From positions 1 to 64,000 of the forward strand of contig NZ_BOMB01000009.1 of NCBI RefSeq assembly GCF_016861975.1: a stretch of 64,000 bases of DNA, given 5' to 3'. A model generated the notes under the pieces. It had not been told where the DNA came from, searched no databases, and was given only the letters and a program-made list of their open reading frames with translations. Source of the stretch: Actinocatenispora rupis. Lineage in GTDB: Bacteria > Actinomycetota > Actinomycetes > Mycobacteriales > Micromonosporaceae. A program made the position numbers and the translations under genes. Below, in pieces: positions 40,660-49,846 of the stretch (position 1 is its first letter; every line of letters begins with the position of its first letter).

Positions 40660-43377
40660 GTGGTGGAGGTGGCGGTCGGGCTGCTCGGGCCGTTCGAGGT
40701 CCGGGTCGACGGGCGCGCGGTGCCCGTACCGGCCGGGCGGCAGCGGGTGCTGCTCGCCGCTCTCGCCCTGTCCGCCGGCCGAGTCGTGTCGGTCGACGCG
40801 CTGGCCGAGGCGCTGTGGGGCGCCGACCAGCCGCACGACCCGCGCAACGCGGTACAGGTGGCGGTGTTCCGGCTGCGGCGGCTGCTCGGCCCGGACCGGG
40901 TCCGCACCGTGCCCGGCGGGTACCGGCTGGATCTGGACCGGGCGTGCGTCGACGCGCTGCGGTTCGTCGACCTCGCCGACGATCCGGAGGCGGCGCTGGC
41001 GCTGTGGCGGGGCGAACCGCTCACCGGCGTGCCGTCCGACGCGCTGCACCGCGACCACGTGCCCGGCCTGACCGAGGCGTACCTGGCGGCGATGGAGCGG
41101 CGCGACCCCGTCACGGCGCTCGCCGACCTGCACGAGCTGACCGCCCGGTACCCGCTGCGCGAGTCGCTGTGGCTGGGCCTGCTCACCGGGCTGGCGCGGA
41201 CCGGACGGCAGGCCGAGGCGCTCGCCGGGTACGACCGGGTGCGCCGGCTGCTCGCCGACTCGCTCGGCACCGACCCGTCGCCGGAACTGCGCCGGCTGCA
41301 CCGCGAACTGCTCGACGCGGACCTGGCCGGGGCCCGGTCCGGCCGCGGCGATCCGCTGCCGGTGCCGCGGCAGCTTCCGCCGGACCTGGCCGGGTTCACC
41401 GGCCGCGACGCGGACCTGGCCGCCCTCGACGAGGCCGCGTCGGGTGGCCTGGTTCCGTTGCCGGACAACGGTTCCGGCGGTCGGGCCGGCGCGGTGGTGG
41501 CGGTGCACGGCGCCGGTGGCGTCGGCAAGACGGCCCTGGCCGTACGGTGGGCGCACCGGGTCGCCGACCGCTTCCCCGACGGCCAGCTCCACCTCGACCT
41601 GCGCGGGTACGGGCCGGACGACCCGGTCGCGCCGGACGTCGCGCTCGACGTACTGCTCCGTGCGCTCGGCGTACCGCCGAAGCGGGTGCCGGCGGGAACG
41701 GCGGAACGGTCCGCGCTGCTGCGTACCCGGCTCGCGGACCGGCGGGTGCTGCTGCTGCTCGACAACGCCCGCGACGCCGACCAGGTACGCCCGCTGCTGC
41801 CCGGCGGCGCGAACCTGGTGCTGGTGACCAGCCGCAGCGAGCTGCGCGGCCTCGCCGTACGCGACGGTGCGGTCCGGCACCACCTGCACGAGCTGCCGGA
41901 CACCGAGTCGGTCGCCCTCGTCCGCTCGGTACTCGGCGCCGCGCGTACCGCGGGGGAGCCGGCGGCGGTGGCGGAACTCGTTGCGCTGTGCGGAAACCTG
42001 CCGCTGGCCATCGTGATCGCGGCGCAGCAGGCCGCCCGGTACCCGGACTGGGCGCTGGCCGAGTCGGTGGCCGAACTGCGGGCGGCGCGGGACCGGCTCG
42101 ACGCGCTCGGCGACGGGACCGACCCGGCGACCGACCCGCGTACCGTCTTCTCCTGGTCGTACGACGCGCTCGACCCGGACGCGGCGCGCGCGTTCCGTTG
42201 CCTGGGCGCGCATCCGGCGCCGGAGGTCGAGCTGGGCGCGGCGGCGGCGCTGCTCGGGCAGGACACCGGCCCGACCCGGCGGCTGCTGGACCGGCTGGTG
42301 TCCGTGCACCTGGTGGGCCGGTCCGGGCCGCGACGGTACCGGCTGCACGACCTGGTCCACCTGTTCGCCGCGGAACGGGCCGACGCCGACCCGCCCGGCC
42401 CCGACGCCACCGCCCGGCTGCTCGACTGGTACCGGCGGACGGTGGACAACGCGCGGATCGCCGCGTTCGGCTCCGCGCCGGTGGAGACGCCCGGCGACGG
42501 GGGGACGTTCACCGACGGCGCCGAGGCCGTCCGCTGGTACGAGCGGAACCGGCCGACGCTGCTCGCCGTACTCCGGCACGCCCTCGACACCGGGTACGAC
42601 GCGGCCGTGGTCCGGCTCGCCTGGCTGCTCCAGGACCTCCAGTCGGCGCGGCACCACGCCGCCGACAAGCTGCGCTGCGCCGACGCCGCCGTACGCGCGG
42701 CCGACCGGTCCGGTGACTCCGTCGACCGGGCCCGCGCGCGGTTCCTGACCGGGTGCGCGCAGCACTCGCTGGGCGCGAACGAGACGGCCATCGACTGGCA
42801 CCGCCGCGCCCTCGCCGAACTGCCGGACGATCCGGGGCTCGCCTCGTCGATCCGGTCCGCGATGGGCCTGGCGCAGCTCGACGCCGGCGACCAGGCCGGC
42901 GCGATCGAGTCCCAGTCCCATTCGGTACGCATCGCGCGCGGTCTCGGTCGCCCGCTGCGGCTGGCGCATTCCCTGCTGAACCTGGCGGTCGCCGAGGACG
43001 CCAGCGGCGCGCACGCGCGTTCGGCCGACCACAACCGGGAGGCGCTCGCCCTCTACCGCGCCGAGTCCGCCACGTACCACGAGGGTCTGGTGCTGGCGAA
43101 CCTGTCCGAGAACATGCTCGCCCTCGCCCGGTACGACGAGGCGCTGGCGTACGCCGCCGACGCGCTGCGGGCACTGTCCGATGTGGACGACACGTTCGCG
43201 GTGCCGAACGCGCTGATCGCGCACGGCCGCGCGCTCGCCGCCGTCGGCCGCACCGACGACGCGCGGGCCGCGTACCGGCGCGCGCACGACATCCTGGACC
43301 GGGCCGACCAGCCGCGCGTCGCGGAGGCCGCCGAGCTGCTCGCCGGCCTCGACGCCCCGCAACCCGCCCGGCCCTGA
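40660..43377 (+). CDS. AfsR/SARP-type regulator, second copy: DNA-binding + BTAD + NB-ARC + TPR
   Basis: A 905-residue paralogue of the regulator at 8147, with the same start (V-V-E-V-A-V-G-L-L-G-P-F-E-V) and order: winged helix, BTAD to about residue 235, NB-ARC with P-loop G-A-G-G-V-G-K-T near residue 287, Walker B V-L-L-L-L-D-N-A-R-D, and TPR-like helices to the end. Several long blocks are nearly identical between the two, for example R-V-A-D-R-F-P-D-G-Q-L-H-L-D-L. The GTG at 40660 aligns with the paralogue's start; no Shine-Dalgarno, so it may be leaderless. It is next to the divergent phosphopantetheinyl transferase gene. Confidence 0.92.
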   Translation: MVEVAVGLLGPFEVRVDGRAVPVPAGRQRVLLAALALSAGRVVSVDALAEALWGADQPHDPRNAVQVAVFRLRRLLGPDRVRTVPGGYRLDLDRACVDALRFVDLADDPEAALALWRGEPLTGVPSDALHRDHVPGLTEAYLAAMERRDPVTALADLHELTARYPLRESLWLGLLTGLARTGRQAEALAGYDRVRRLLADSLGTDPSPELRRLHRELLDADLAGARSGRGDPLPVPRQLPPDLAGFTGRDADLAALDEAASGGLVPLPDNGSGGRAGAVVAVHGAGGVGKTALAVRWAHRVADRFPDGQLHLDLRGYGPDDPVAPDVALDVLLRALGVPPKRVPAGTAERSALLRTRLADRRVLLLLDNARDADQVRPLLPGGANLVLVTSRSELRGLAVRDGAVRHHLHELPDTESVALVRSVLGAARTAGEPAAVAELVALCGNLPLAIVIAAQQAARYPDWALAESVAELRAARDRLDALGDGTDPATDPRTVFSWSYDALDPDAARAFRCLGAHPAPEVELGAAAALLGQDTGPTRRLLDRLVSVHLVGRSGPRRYRLHDLVHLFAAERADADPPGPDATARLLDWYRRTVDNARIAAFGSAPVETPGDGGTFTDGAEAVRWYERNRPTLLAVLRHALDTGYDAAVVRLAWLLQDLQSARHHAADKLRCADAAVRAADRSGDSVDRARARFLTGCAQHSLGANETAIDWHRRALAELPDDPGLASSIRSAMGLAQLDAGDQAGAIESQSHSVRIARGLGRPLRLAHSLLNLAVAEDASGAHARSADHNREALALYRAESATYHEGLVLANLSENMLALARYDEALAYAADALRALSDVDDTFAVPNALIAHGRALAAVGRTDDARAAYRRAHDILDRADQPRVAEAAELLAGLDAPQPARP

Positions 43378-43383
43378 CGCCCC

Positions 43384-44205
43384 TCAGCCCACGACCACCG
43401 GCGCGCCCCGGCGCAACGTCCCCGGCGACCGCGGAACCAGCCGTACGCCGAACCAGACGTGCCGGTCCCACCGGCGGTGCCGCGCCAACGTACGGATCGG
43501 TTCGTGGCCGTGCGCCCGGGTGTCCGGATCGATCGTCGTCAGGACACACCGGTCGCACAGCTCGCTGACGCGGAAGTCGACGTCGCCGATGCGTACCGAG
43601 GTCCAGGTGTCCTCGGCGAACGGCTCGGCGACCCCGTCGACCACCACGTTCGGCCGGAACCGGCGCATGTCCAGCGGGTCGCCGGCCGGCTCGCCGCGCT
43701 CCGCGCGCGTCTCGGAAACCCAGTGGTTGAGCCGATCCAGCGACGCCGTCGTGGCCAGCAGCAGCGGGCCGGCATCGGACAGGTTCAGCGGATCGCCCGG
43801 CTCGCCACCGTGCTCCGCCGAGACCGTACGCCGGCGCGGATCGTCCAGCCAGCCCAGCCGTACCGGCTCGCCGAGGACCGCGGTGAGCCAGTCGTCCGCC
43901 ACCGGACCCGCGGCACGCACCGTGTCCAGCCGGGTCACCGCCACCGCCACCGCCGCCCCACCCACCGGGTACGGCACGCGAACCGTCGGACGGCCCGGAG
44001 CCGCCAGCGTGAGCCCGTCCGGCGTCTCCGTCGCCGTGACCGTCAACATCCGGTCGTTCTCCCGCGCCGTCAGGAACTCGCCGCCCGGCAGCACCACCAG
44101 CCAGCGCCGGTCACCCCGCAACCCCCACGGCTCGACCTCCGCCACCGCGACCGCCGTACCCCGCGTCGACTTCACCGGATAGACGTACAGCTCGCTCACC
44201 TGCAT
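43384..44205 (-). CDS. MOSC domain protein (mARC/YcbX-like)
   Basis: A 273-residue protein with MOSC N-terminal beta-barrel (L-Y-V-Y-P-V-K-S) and MOSC domain, which bind the molybdenum cofactor through a conserved cysteine. The likely ligand is in C-D-R-C-V-L-T-T-I-D-P-D-T near residue 215. Relatives reduce N-hydroxylated compounds. It converges on the AfsR-like gene with only six bases between stops. Confidence 0.9.
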   Translation of the reverse strand: MQVSELYVYPVKSTRGTAVAVAEVEPWGLRGDRRWLVVLPGGEFLTARENDRMLTVTATETPDGLTLAAPGRPTVRVPYPVGGAAVAVAVTRLDTVRAAGPVADDWLTAVLGEPVRLGWLDDPRRRTVSAEHGGEPGDPLNLSDAGPLLLATTASLDRLNHWVSETRAERGEPAGDPLDMRRFRPNVVVDGVAEPFAEDTWTSVRIGDVDFRVSELCDRCVLTTIDPDTRAHGHEPIRTLARHRRWDRHVWFGVRLVPRSPGTLRRGAPVVVG

Positions 44206-44269
44206 GGCCGCAACGTAGCCGGGCCCCCACCGTCCCGGCCATGCCCCCGCTCACACCCGCAACCGGCGT

Positions 44270-46165
44270 TCAGGTGCGGGACTGGTGCAGGGTCAGGGCC
44301 AGTTCCAGTTCCAGCGCGCGGGCCGGGGTCTGCCAGTCCGTACCGAGCAGCTGGGTGATCCGGTCCAGGCGCTGATGCACCGTGTTCGGGTGTACGTGCA
44401 AGGCATGCCGCGCCCGGCTCGGCGACCTCCCCGCGGCGAAGTACGCGCGGAGCGTCTCCACCAGCCGGGCCCCGCGCGCCGCGTCGTACTCCAGCAGCGG
44501 ACCCAGCGTGGCCGTGACGTACCCGTCGAGGTCGCGGTGCTCGCCCAGCACCACGCCCAGGAAACCCAGATCGGCCATCGCCACCCCGGTGCCGCGCCGG
44601 CCCAACGCCAACGCCGCCGACAGGCACCGCCGCCCCTCCCGGTACGCCGCGGCGATCGCCGCCGGACCCACCGCCGGACCCGCGCCCGCCACCGTCGACG
44701 AATGCCGCAACTCGGCCGCGACCGTACGGGCCGTGGCGCCCGGGTCCGAACCCGGCACCAGCAGCACGTCCGCCCCCTCGTACCGGGTGGTCAGCGCGGC
44801 CGGTCGGCGCGTCGGCAGGGCACTGTCCGGCCGGTCCACCACGAGCACCACGTACCGGCGGGCCAGGTCGATGCCGAAGCGGCGGGCCCGGTCCCGCAGG
44901 CCGGCCGGGTCCCGCGTCGGCGCCAGCAGGATGTCCGTCAACAGGTCGCCGCCGATCCGGGCCTGCGCGTCGGCCGCGGAACGGCGGAACAGCAGCAGAA
45001 GCGCCGTCACCAGCGCCGCGCGTTCCAGGGTGCGCTGGTCGGCCTCGTCGAGCGGGGCATCAGCGCGGAGTACGAGGGCGCCGAGGTGCTCGGGGCCGGC
45101 CGCCACCGACGCCACCCAGTACTGTCCACTGTGGACGGAACGACCGGTCTCGCGGGACCGGGCGACCAGGTTGTTGATCTTGGCGAAGTGATCTGATTGT
45201 TCAATTGTTGACTTGTTGGATTGTTCAACAAGTGCATTGTTCAATTGTTCAACAGTTGACTTGTTGAACAATAAGGGTGCGCCAGCGATCGGCGCCCCGT
45301 CCGCATCCAGCACCGCCAGCGCCCCCGACAGCACCTCCGCCACCGCCGCGGCCAGATCGTCCAGGTCCCCACCTCGGAGTACGAGTGCGGTGAGCCGGTC
45401 GTGTGCGGTCGCGGCGCGTTCGGTGGCGGCGGCGCGGGCGCGGCCGAGGCGGTTGGCTTCGTCGAGGTCGGCGAGGGCGGCGCGGGTTTCGGTGAGCATG
45501 CGGGCGTTGTCGATGGCGATGGCGGCGTGGTCGGCGAGCGATCCGAGGAGTGCGACCTCGTCCTGGCCGAACTGCCGTTCGCGCCGGTCGGCGGCGAAGA
45601 GTACGCCGATGACGCGTGGCCCGAGCCGCAGCGGTACGCCGAGGATGGCGACGAGTCCTTCGTCTCCGACGCCGGTGTCGATCTCGCGGGTGTGCGCGAA
45701 CTGCGGGTCGGACAGGTAGTTGGGGCTGCGGTAGGGGGAGGCGGTCTGGGCGACGAGTCCGCCGAGTCCGGCGCCCATCGGCAGCCGCAGGTGCTGGAAC
45801 GTCGCGGCGACGGATCCGTCGGTGACCCGCATGTACGTGTCGCCGCGCGCCGGGTCTTCCAGCGTCAGGTACGCGACGTCGGTGCCGAGGAGGCGGCGGG
45901 CGCGTCGGACGATGGCGTGGAGTACGGCGTCGAGGTCGCGGAGTCCGGCGAGGTCGCCGGCGGTCTGGAACAGCGCGGTGAGTTCGTTCTCGCGCCGGCG
46001 GTGTGCGTCCAGCCGGGTGCGCAGCCGCAGCGCGAGGGTCTTCGCCCGGTCGAGTTCGGCGAGCGTGGCGGTCGACGCGCCCGCACGCCGCGCCCGTTCC
46101 GCCGGCCCGTCGTACTCGGCGGCGGGTGCGTCGCGCAGCAGCAGGTCGAGGAAGTCGCCGTCCAT
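44270..46165 (-). CDS. GAF-domain PucR family transcriptional regulator
   Basis: A 631-residue regulator. The GAF domain spans about residues 65-225 (L-T-A-L-F-Q-T-A-G-D-L-A ... G-L-G-G-L-V-A-Q-T), followed by a coiled linker, a second sensory segment near 260-380, and a C-terminal PucR HTH_30 (H-V-H-P-N-T-V-H-Q-R-L-D-R-I-T-Q-L-L-G). Residues 298-324 are encoded by a dispersed A+T-rich palindromic element and are Asn/Gln/Ser-rich, unlike the rest. It is divergent from the 3-hydroxybutyrate dehydrogenase and transporter genes and is probably their activator. Confidence 0.88.
   Translation of the reverse strand: MDGDFLDLLLRDAPAAEYDGPAERARRAGASTATLAELDRAKTLALRLRTRLDAHRRRENELTALFQTAGDLAGLRDLDAVLHAIVRRARRLLGTDVAYLTLEDPARGDTYMRVTDGSVAATFQHLRLPMGAGLGGLVAQTASPYRSPNYLSDPQFAHTREIDTGVGDEGLVAILGVPLRLGPRVIGVLFAADRRERQFGQDEVALLGSLADHAAIAIDNARMLTETRAALADLDEANRLGRARAAATERAATAHDRLTALVLRGGDLDDLAAAVAEVLSGALAVLDADGAPIAGAPLLFNKSTVEQLNNALVEQSNKSTIEQSDHFAKINNLVARSRETGRSVHSGQYWVASVAAGPEHLGALVLRADAPLDEADQRTLERAALVTALLLLFRRSAADAQARIGGDLLTDILLAPTRDPAGLRDRARRFGIDLARRYVVLVVDRPDSALPTRRPAALTTRYEGADVLLVPGSDPGATARTVAAELRHSSTVAGAGPAVGPAAIAAAYREGRRCLSAALALGRRGTGVAMADLGFLGVVLGEHRDLDGYVTATLGPLLEYDAARGARLVETLRAYFAAGRSPSRARHALHVHPNTVHQRLDRITQLLGTDWQTPARALELELALTLHQSRT
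45194..45273. repeat. A+T-rich palindromic element inserted in frame in the PucR gene
   Basis: Built from TTGTTCAA, TTGTTGAACAA and ACTTGTTG units. A 14-bp inverted repeat is at 45220-45233 and 45259-45272; ATTGTTCAATTGTT recurs as a direct repeat at 45197 and 45236. Its 25-bp core (45235-45259) differs from 3467-3491 at one base. On the coding strand it reads in frame without stops as K-S-T-V-E-Q-L-N-N-A-L-V-E-Q-S-N-K and more, placed between two ordinary stretches of the protein. Confidence 0.9.
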
Positions 46166-46275
46166 GGCGGCCGATTCTCGCGTACCGGGGTGTGCCGGTG
46201 CCATACCCGAAGGCGTACGGCTGTGGGAGCTCGGCACATGGGATCCAGGTCACAGTGTGTCTAGCGTGTGTCGAC

Positions 46276-47028
46276 ATGGTGAATGCGGAACTCGCCGGCC
46301 GTACCGCGCTGGTGACCGGTGCGGCCAGCGGTATCGGCGCGGCCTGCGCGCGGCGGCTCGCGGCGGCGGGCGCGTACGTGGTCGTCGTCGACGTGAGCGC
46401 GGACGGCGCGGCGGCGGTGGCGGCCGAGGTCGGTGGCCGGGCCGTACCGCTGGATCTGGCCGAGCCGGACCGCGTCGCCGACCTCGACTGCGACGTCGAC
46501 ATCGTCGTCAACAACGCCGGCCGGCAGCACGTGGCGCCGGTGCCGGAGTTCCCGCCGGAGGAGTTCGGCGGCTTGCTGCGGCTGATGCTGGAGACGCCGT
46601 TCCGGATCGTCCGCGCCGCCCTCCCGCACATGTACGCCCGCGGCTGGGGCCGCATCGTCAACGTGTCGTCGGTGCACGGCCTGCGCGCCTCCGCGTACAA
46701 GGCCGGGTACGTGGCGGCGAAGCACGGGCTGGAGGGCCTGTCGAAGGTCGTCGCCGTCGAGGCCGCCGGCCACGGAGTCACCTGCAACTGCGTCAATCCC
46801 GGCTACGTGCGCACCCCGCTGGTCGAGCGGCAGATCGCCGACCAGGCCCGTGCGTACGGGATCCCCGAGGACGAGGTCGTCGACCGGGTACTGCTCGCGC
46901 GGTCCCCGACTAAGCGGTTGGCCGAGCCGGCCGAGGTCGCCGAACTCGTCGCGTACCTGTGCGGGCCGCACGCCGGCCTCGTCACCGGGGCCTCGTTCAC
47001 CCTCGACGGCGGCTGGACCGCCCTCTAA
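46276..47028 (+). CDS. bdhA: 3-hydroxybutyrate dehydrogenase (SDR family), copy 2
   Basis: A 250-residue short-chain dehydrogenase with T-G-A-A-S-G-I-G near residue 15, N-N-A-G near residue 86, H-G-L-R-A-S-A-Y-K-A-G-Y-V-A-A-K containing catalytic Tyr and Lys, and T-P-L-V-E-R-Q-I-A. It oxidises 3-hydroxybutyrate to acetoacetate. TAGCGT 15 bp before ATG 46276 may be a -10 box for a leaderless message; no ribosome binding site is visible. It heads a rightward set with a transporter and two secreted hydrolases, which gives the substrate assignment good contextual support. Confidence 0.9.
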   Translation: MVNAELAGRTALVTGAASGIGAACARRLAAAGAYVVVVDVSADGAAAVAAEVGGRAVPLDLAEPDRVADLDCDVDIVVNNAGRQHVAPVPEFPPEEFGGLLRLMLETPFRIVRAALPHMYARGWGRIVNVSSVHGLRASAYKAGYVAAKHGLEGLSKVVAVEAAGHGVTCNCVNPGYVRTPLVERQIADQARAYGIPEDEVVDRVLLARSPTKRLAEPAEVAELVAYLCGPHAGLVTGASFTLDGGWTAL

Positions 47029-47043
47029 CCCTGGAGTACCCCC

Positions 47044-48366
47044 ATGACAACGGAGACCCCCGAGACCAGATCGGCGACCCGGGCGGGTGGCGGTTCGCTC
47101 GCCCGGGTCCTGGCGGCCAGCATGGTCGGCACCACCGTCGAGTGGTACGACTTCTTCCTGTACGGCTCGGCCGCCGCGCTGGTGTTCAACAAGGTGTTCT
47201 TCCCGACGACCGACCCGCTCGTCGGCACCATGCTGGCGTTCGTCACGTACGCGCTGGGGTTCGTGGCGCGGCCGCTCGGTGGCATCGTGTTCGGGCACTT
47301 CGGCGACCGGATCGGCCGCAAGAAGCTGCTCATGCTGAGCCTGCTCATGATGGGCGGCGGCACACTGCTGATCGGCGTACTCCCCACGTACGGCACGGTG
47401 CACATCTGGGCGCCGGTGATGCTGACGGTGCTGCGGCTCGTGCAGGGCTTCGCGATCGGCGGGGAGTGGGGCGGCGCCGTACTGCTCGTCGCCGAGCACG
47501 GATCGCCGCAGCGGCGCGGATTCTGGGCCAGCTGGCCGCAGGCCGGCGCACCCGCCGGCAACCTCATCGCCACCGCCGTCCTCGCCATCCTCGCCGGCGT
47601 ACTGCCCGACGCGCAGTTCCTCGCCTGGGGTTGGCGGATCCCGTTCCTGCTGTCCGCCGTGCTCATCGCCATCGGGTACTGGGTGCGCAGCTCCGTCGAG
47701 GACGCGCCGCTGTTCCTCGCCGCCAAGAAGCGCGAGACGCACACCCGGATGCCCGTCGTGCGCGTGCTGACCAGGTACCCGAAGCAGTTGCTGGTGTGTG
47801 TCGCGGCCCGCTTCGCCGAGAACGTCGTCTACTACGTGATCACCGCGTTCGTCCTCGTCTACGCGACCGAACACCTCGGCCTCGCGAAGTCGCTCATCCT
47901 CGGCGCGCTGCTCGTCGCCAACGCCGTCCACCTCGTCGTCATCCCGCTGTTCGGCGCACTGTCCGACAAGATCGGGCGCCGCCCCGTGTACCTCATCGGC
48001 ACCGTACTGACCGGGCTGTGGGCGTTCGCGTTCTTCGGGCTGCTGGACACCAAATCCACGCTCGCGATCGGCGCCGCCGTCGTCGTCGGCCTCATCGGAC
48101 ACGCCGCCATGTACGGACCGCAGGCCGCGTTCTTCGCCGAACAGTTCGACACCGGCGTCCGGTACACCGGCACCTCCGTCGGCTACCAGGTCACCTCGAT
48201 CATCGCCGGCTCCCTCGCACCCATCATCGCCGTCGCGCTCCTCGACCACTTCGGCACGGGGTACGCCATCGCCGTGTACGTCCTGTTCACCGCCGTCGTG
48301 TCGACCATCGGCGTACTGCTGTCCGTCGAGACCCGGCACGTCGACCTCGCGGCCGAGGCGGCCTGA
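47044..48366 (+). CDS. MHS family metabolite:H+ symporter (MFS)
   Basis: A 440-residue MFS importer of the metabolite:H+ symporter family (ShiA/ProP/KgtP relatives), with the signature T-V-E-W-Y-D-F-F-L-Y-G-S near residue 30, G-H-F-G-D-R-I-G-R-K-K near residue 87, and R-L-V-Q-G-F-A-I-G-G-E-W-G-G. Family substrates are small carboxylates; context suggests 3-hydroxybutyrate or a short oligomer. It begins 15 bp after the dehydrogenase stop with CTGGAG as ribosome binding site. Confidence 0.9.
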   Translation: MTTETPETRSATRAGGGSLARVLAASMVGTTVEWYDFFLYGSAAALVFNKVFFPTTDPLVGTMLAFVTYALGFVARPLGGIVFGHFGDRIGRKKLLMLSLLMMGGGTLLIGVLPTYGTVHIWAPVMLTVLRLVQGFAIGGEWGGAVLLVAEHGSPQRRGFWASWPQAGAPAGNLIATAVLAILAGVLPDAQFLAWGWRIPFLLSAVLIAIGYWVRSSVEDAPLFLAAKKRETHTRMPVVRVLTRYPKQLLVCVAARFAENVVYYVITAFVLVYATEHLGLAKSLILGALLVANAVHLVVIPLFGALSDKIGRRPVYLIGTVLTGLWAFAFFGLLDTKSTLAIGAAVVVGLIGHAAMYGPQAAFFAEQFDTGVRYTGTSVGYQVTSIIAGSLAPIIAVALLDHFGTGYAIAVYVLFTAVVSTIGVLLSVETRHVDLAAEAA

Positions 48367-49805
48367 TGCGCGCCCGACTCCCGCGGTACGCCCGGGTCGT
48401 GGCGGTGGCCGCGGCGGTACTCGTGTCGCCGGCCGCGGGAGCGGGCGTGGCAGCGGGGTCGGTGGGCTCGGGCGGCGCGGGTGCCGGCGCGGGCGACGGG
48501 CCATGCGGTCGTACCGATTATTGTTCCATTGTTCAACAGTTGAACTGTTCGACAATGGAACAAGATCACCCCGCGTCGCTGATTCCTGGCGCTGCGTACC
48601 AGATGAGCGCGTGCCTGTCCGACCTGACCACCGCCGGCACCGCCCGTACCGGTCACACCGACCCGGCCGACTACGCCGGGCTGGCCGCCGCCGGTACGAG
48701 GAACCCGTCGAACGTTCCCGGTCTCCAGGTGGACGGCTACTTCCCGGACGGGTCGACGAGCAACACCGAGCACGGCTGGAACCACGACGCCCAGTTCGTC
48801 CTGCGTCTGCCGGACCGCTGGAACGGTGGCCTGGTGGTGACGGGCGCGCCGGGGAACCGCCGGCAGTACTCGCTGGACAGCACGATCTCGGACTGGGTGC
48901 TGGCGCAGGGGTACGCGTTCGCGGCGACGGACAAGGGGAACACGGGTGCGGCGTTCTTCGCCGACGGGCGCCGGCCGGGCGACGCGATCGCGGAGTGGAA
49001 CCGCCGCCTGACGCAGTTGACGGTGGCGTCGAAGGCCGCGACCGCCCGGTACTACGGCCATCGCGTGCGGCGCACCCTGGTCACCGGCATCTCGAACGGC
49101 GGCTACCTGACGCGCTGGCAGCTGGAGAACCATCCGGAGCTGTACGACGGGGGTGTGGACTGGGAGGGCACGCTGTGGCGCGCCGACGCGAACATGTTCA
49201 CGTACCTGCCGACGGCGTTGCGGGAGTACCCGCGGGTGGCGGCGGGTGATCCGGCGGCGCACGACGCGATGCTGGCGGCGGGGTTCGCGCCGGGTTCGGA
49301 CTTCCTGTGGCCGTACCACGACCAGGTGTACTGGGATCTGACGCAGCGGATCTACCGGGCCGAGTTCGATCCGGGGTTCAGTCCGGGTGATCCGGCCGGT
49401 TCGCCGTTCTGCGCGTCGGGTTCGCCGCACTGCGACGCCGACTACGACTACGCGTCGCGGCCGGCGGCGGTGCACCGGGCGGTGGCGCGGATCGCCTTGA
49501 CGGGGCGGATCGGGAAGCCGCTGATCTCGTTGCAGGGCACGCTGGACACGCTGCTGCCGATCCGTACGGACGGCGACGTGTACGCCCGGATGGTGCGCGG
49601 CGCACCGTTCCGCTACTACCGGATCGCCGGCGGCACGCACACCGACGGCCTGTACGACACGTACCCGGATCGGTTGCGTCCGATCCTGCCGTGCTACCGG
49701 GCGGCGCTGGCCGCGATGGGCGCCTGGCTGTCCGGCTCTGCCACGCCGCCGCCGGGCGGCACCGTCCCGCGCGGGAGCGACGTGGTGAATTCCTGTTCCC
49801 TGTAG
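48366..49805 (+). CDS. Secreted alpha/beta hydrolase, probable 3-hydroxybutyrate oligomer hydrolase
   Basis: A 479-residue secreted hydrolase with an N-terminal signal peptide and a Gly/Ala-rich linker. The nucleophile motif is G-I-S-N-G-G-Y with Ser243, and a C-terminal G-G-T-H-T-D-G supplies a candidate His. The A-T-D-K-G-N-T-G-A-A-F-F and D-W-E-G-T-L-W motifs fit secreted tannase/oligomer-hydrolase-like families. Neighbours (dehydrogenase, symporter, PHB depolymerase) favour a 3-hydroxybutyrate oligomer hydrolase; feruloyl esterase or tannase activity cannot be excluded. ATG 48366 overlaps the previous stop. Residues 51-67 come from a palindromic repeat element. Confidence 0.8.
   Translation: MRARLPRYARVVAVAAAVLVSPAAGAGVAAGSVGSGGAGAGAGDGPCGRTDYCSIVQQLNCSTMEQDHPASLIPGAAYQMSACLSDLTTAGTARTGHTDPADYAGLAAAGTRNPSNVPGLQVDGYFPDGSTSNTEHGWNHDAQFVLRLPDRWNGGLVVTGAPGNRRQYSLDSTISDWVLAQGYAFAATDKGNTGAAFFADGRRPGDAIAEWNRRLTQLTVASKAATARYYGHRVRRTLVTGISNGGYLTRWQLENHPELYDGGVDWEGTLWRADANMFTYLPTALREYPRVAAGDPAAHDAMLAAGFAPGSDFLWPYHDQVYWDLTQRIYRAEFDPGFSPGDPAGSPFCASGSPHCDADYDYASRPAAVHRAVARIALTGRIGKPLISLQGTLDTLLPIRTDGDVYARMVRGAPFRYYRIAGGTHTDGLYDTYPDRLRPILPCYRAALAAMGAWLSGSATPPPGGTVPRGSDVVNSCSL
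48518..48565. repeat. A+T-rich palindromic element in frame in a secreted hydrolase
   Basis: Arms 48521-48541 and 48543-48563 form a nearly perfect 21-bp hairpin around one central base, with mismatches only at two inner positions. CATTGTTCAACAGTTGA (48527-48543) matches the core of the copy at 45235 with eight bases deleted. It is read in frame as C-S-I-V-Q-Q-L-N-C-S-T-M-E-Q between the signal peptide and the catalytic domain. Confidence 0.9.
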
Positions 49806-49846
49806 CGGTCCGGCGGCGTCCCGCCGGGCCCGTGAGGAGGTTGGTC

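Noticed and set aside
39867-43377. Biosynthetic gene cluster because of a phosphopantetheinyl transferase next to a SARP-type regulator.
   Set aside because: No PKS, NRPS, terpene, lanthipeptide or other core enzyme lies in the window.
45194-45273. Insertion sequence within the PucR gene.
   Set aside because: No transposase, no long terminal repeats and no frame disruption; it is better explained as a small palindromic element.
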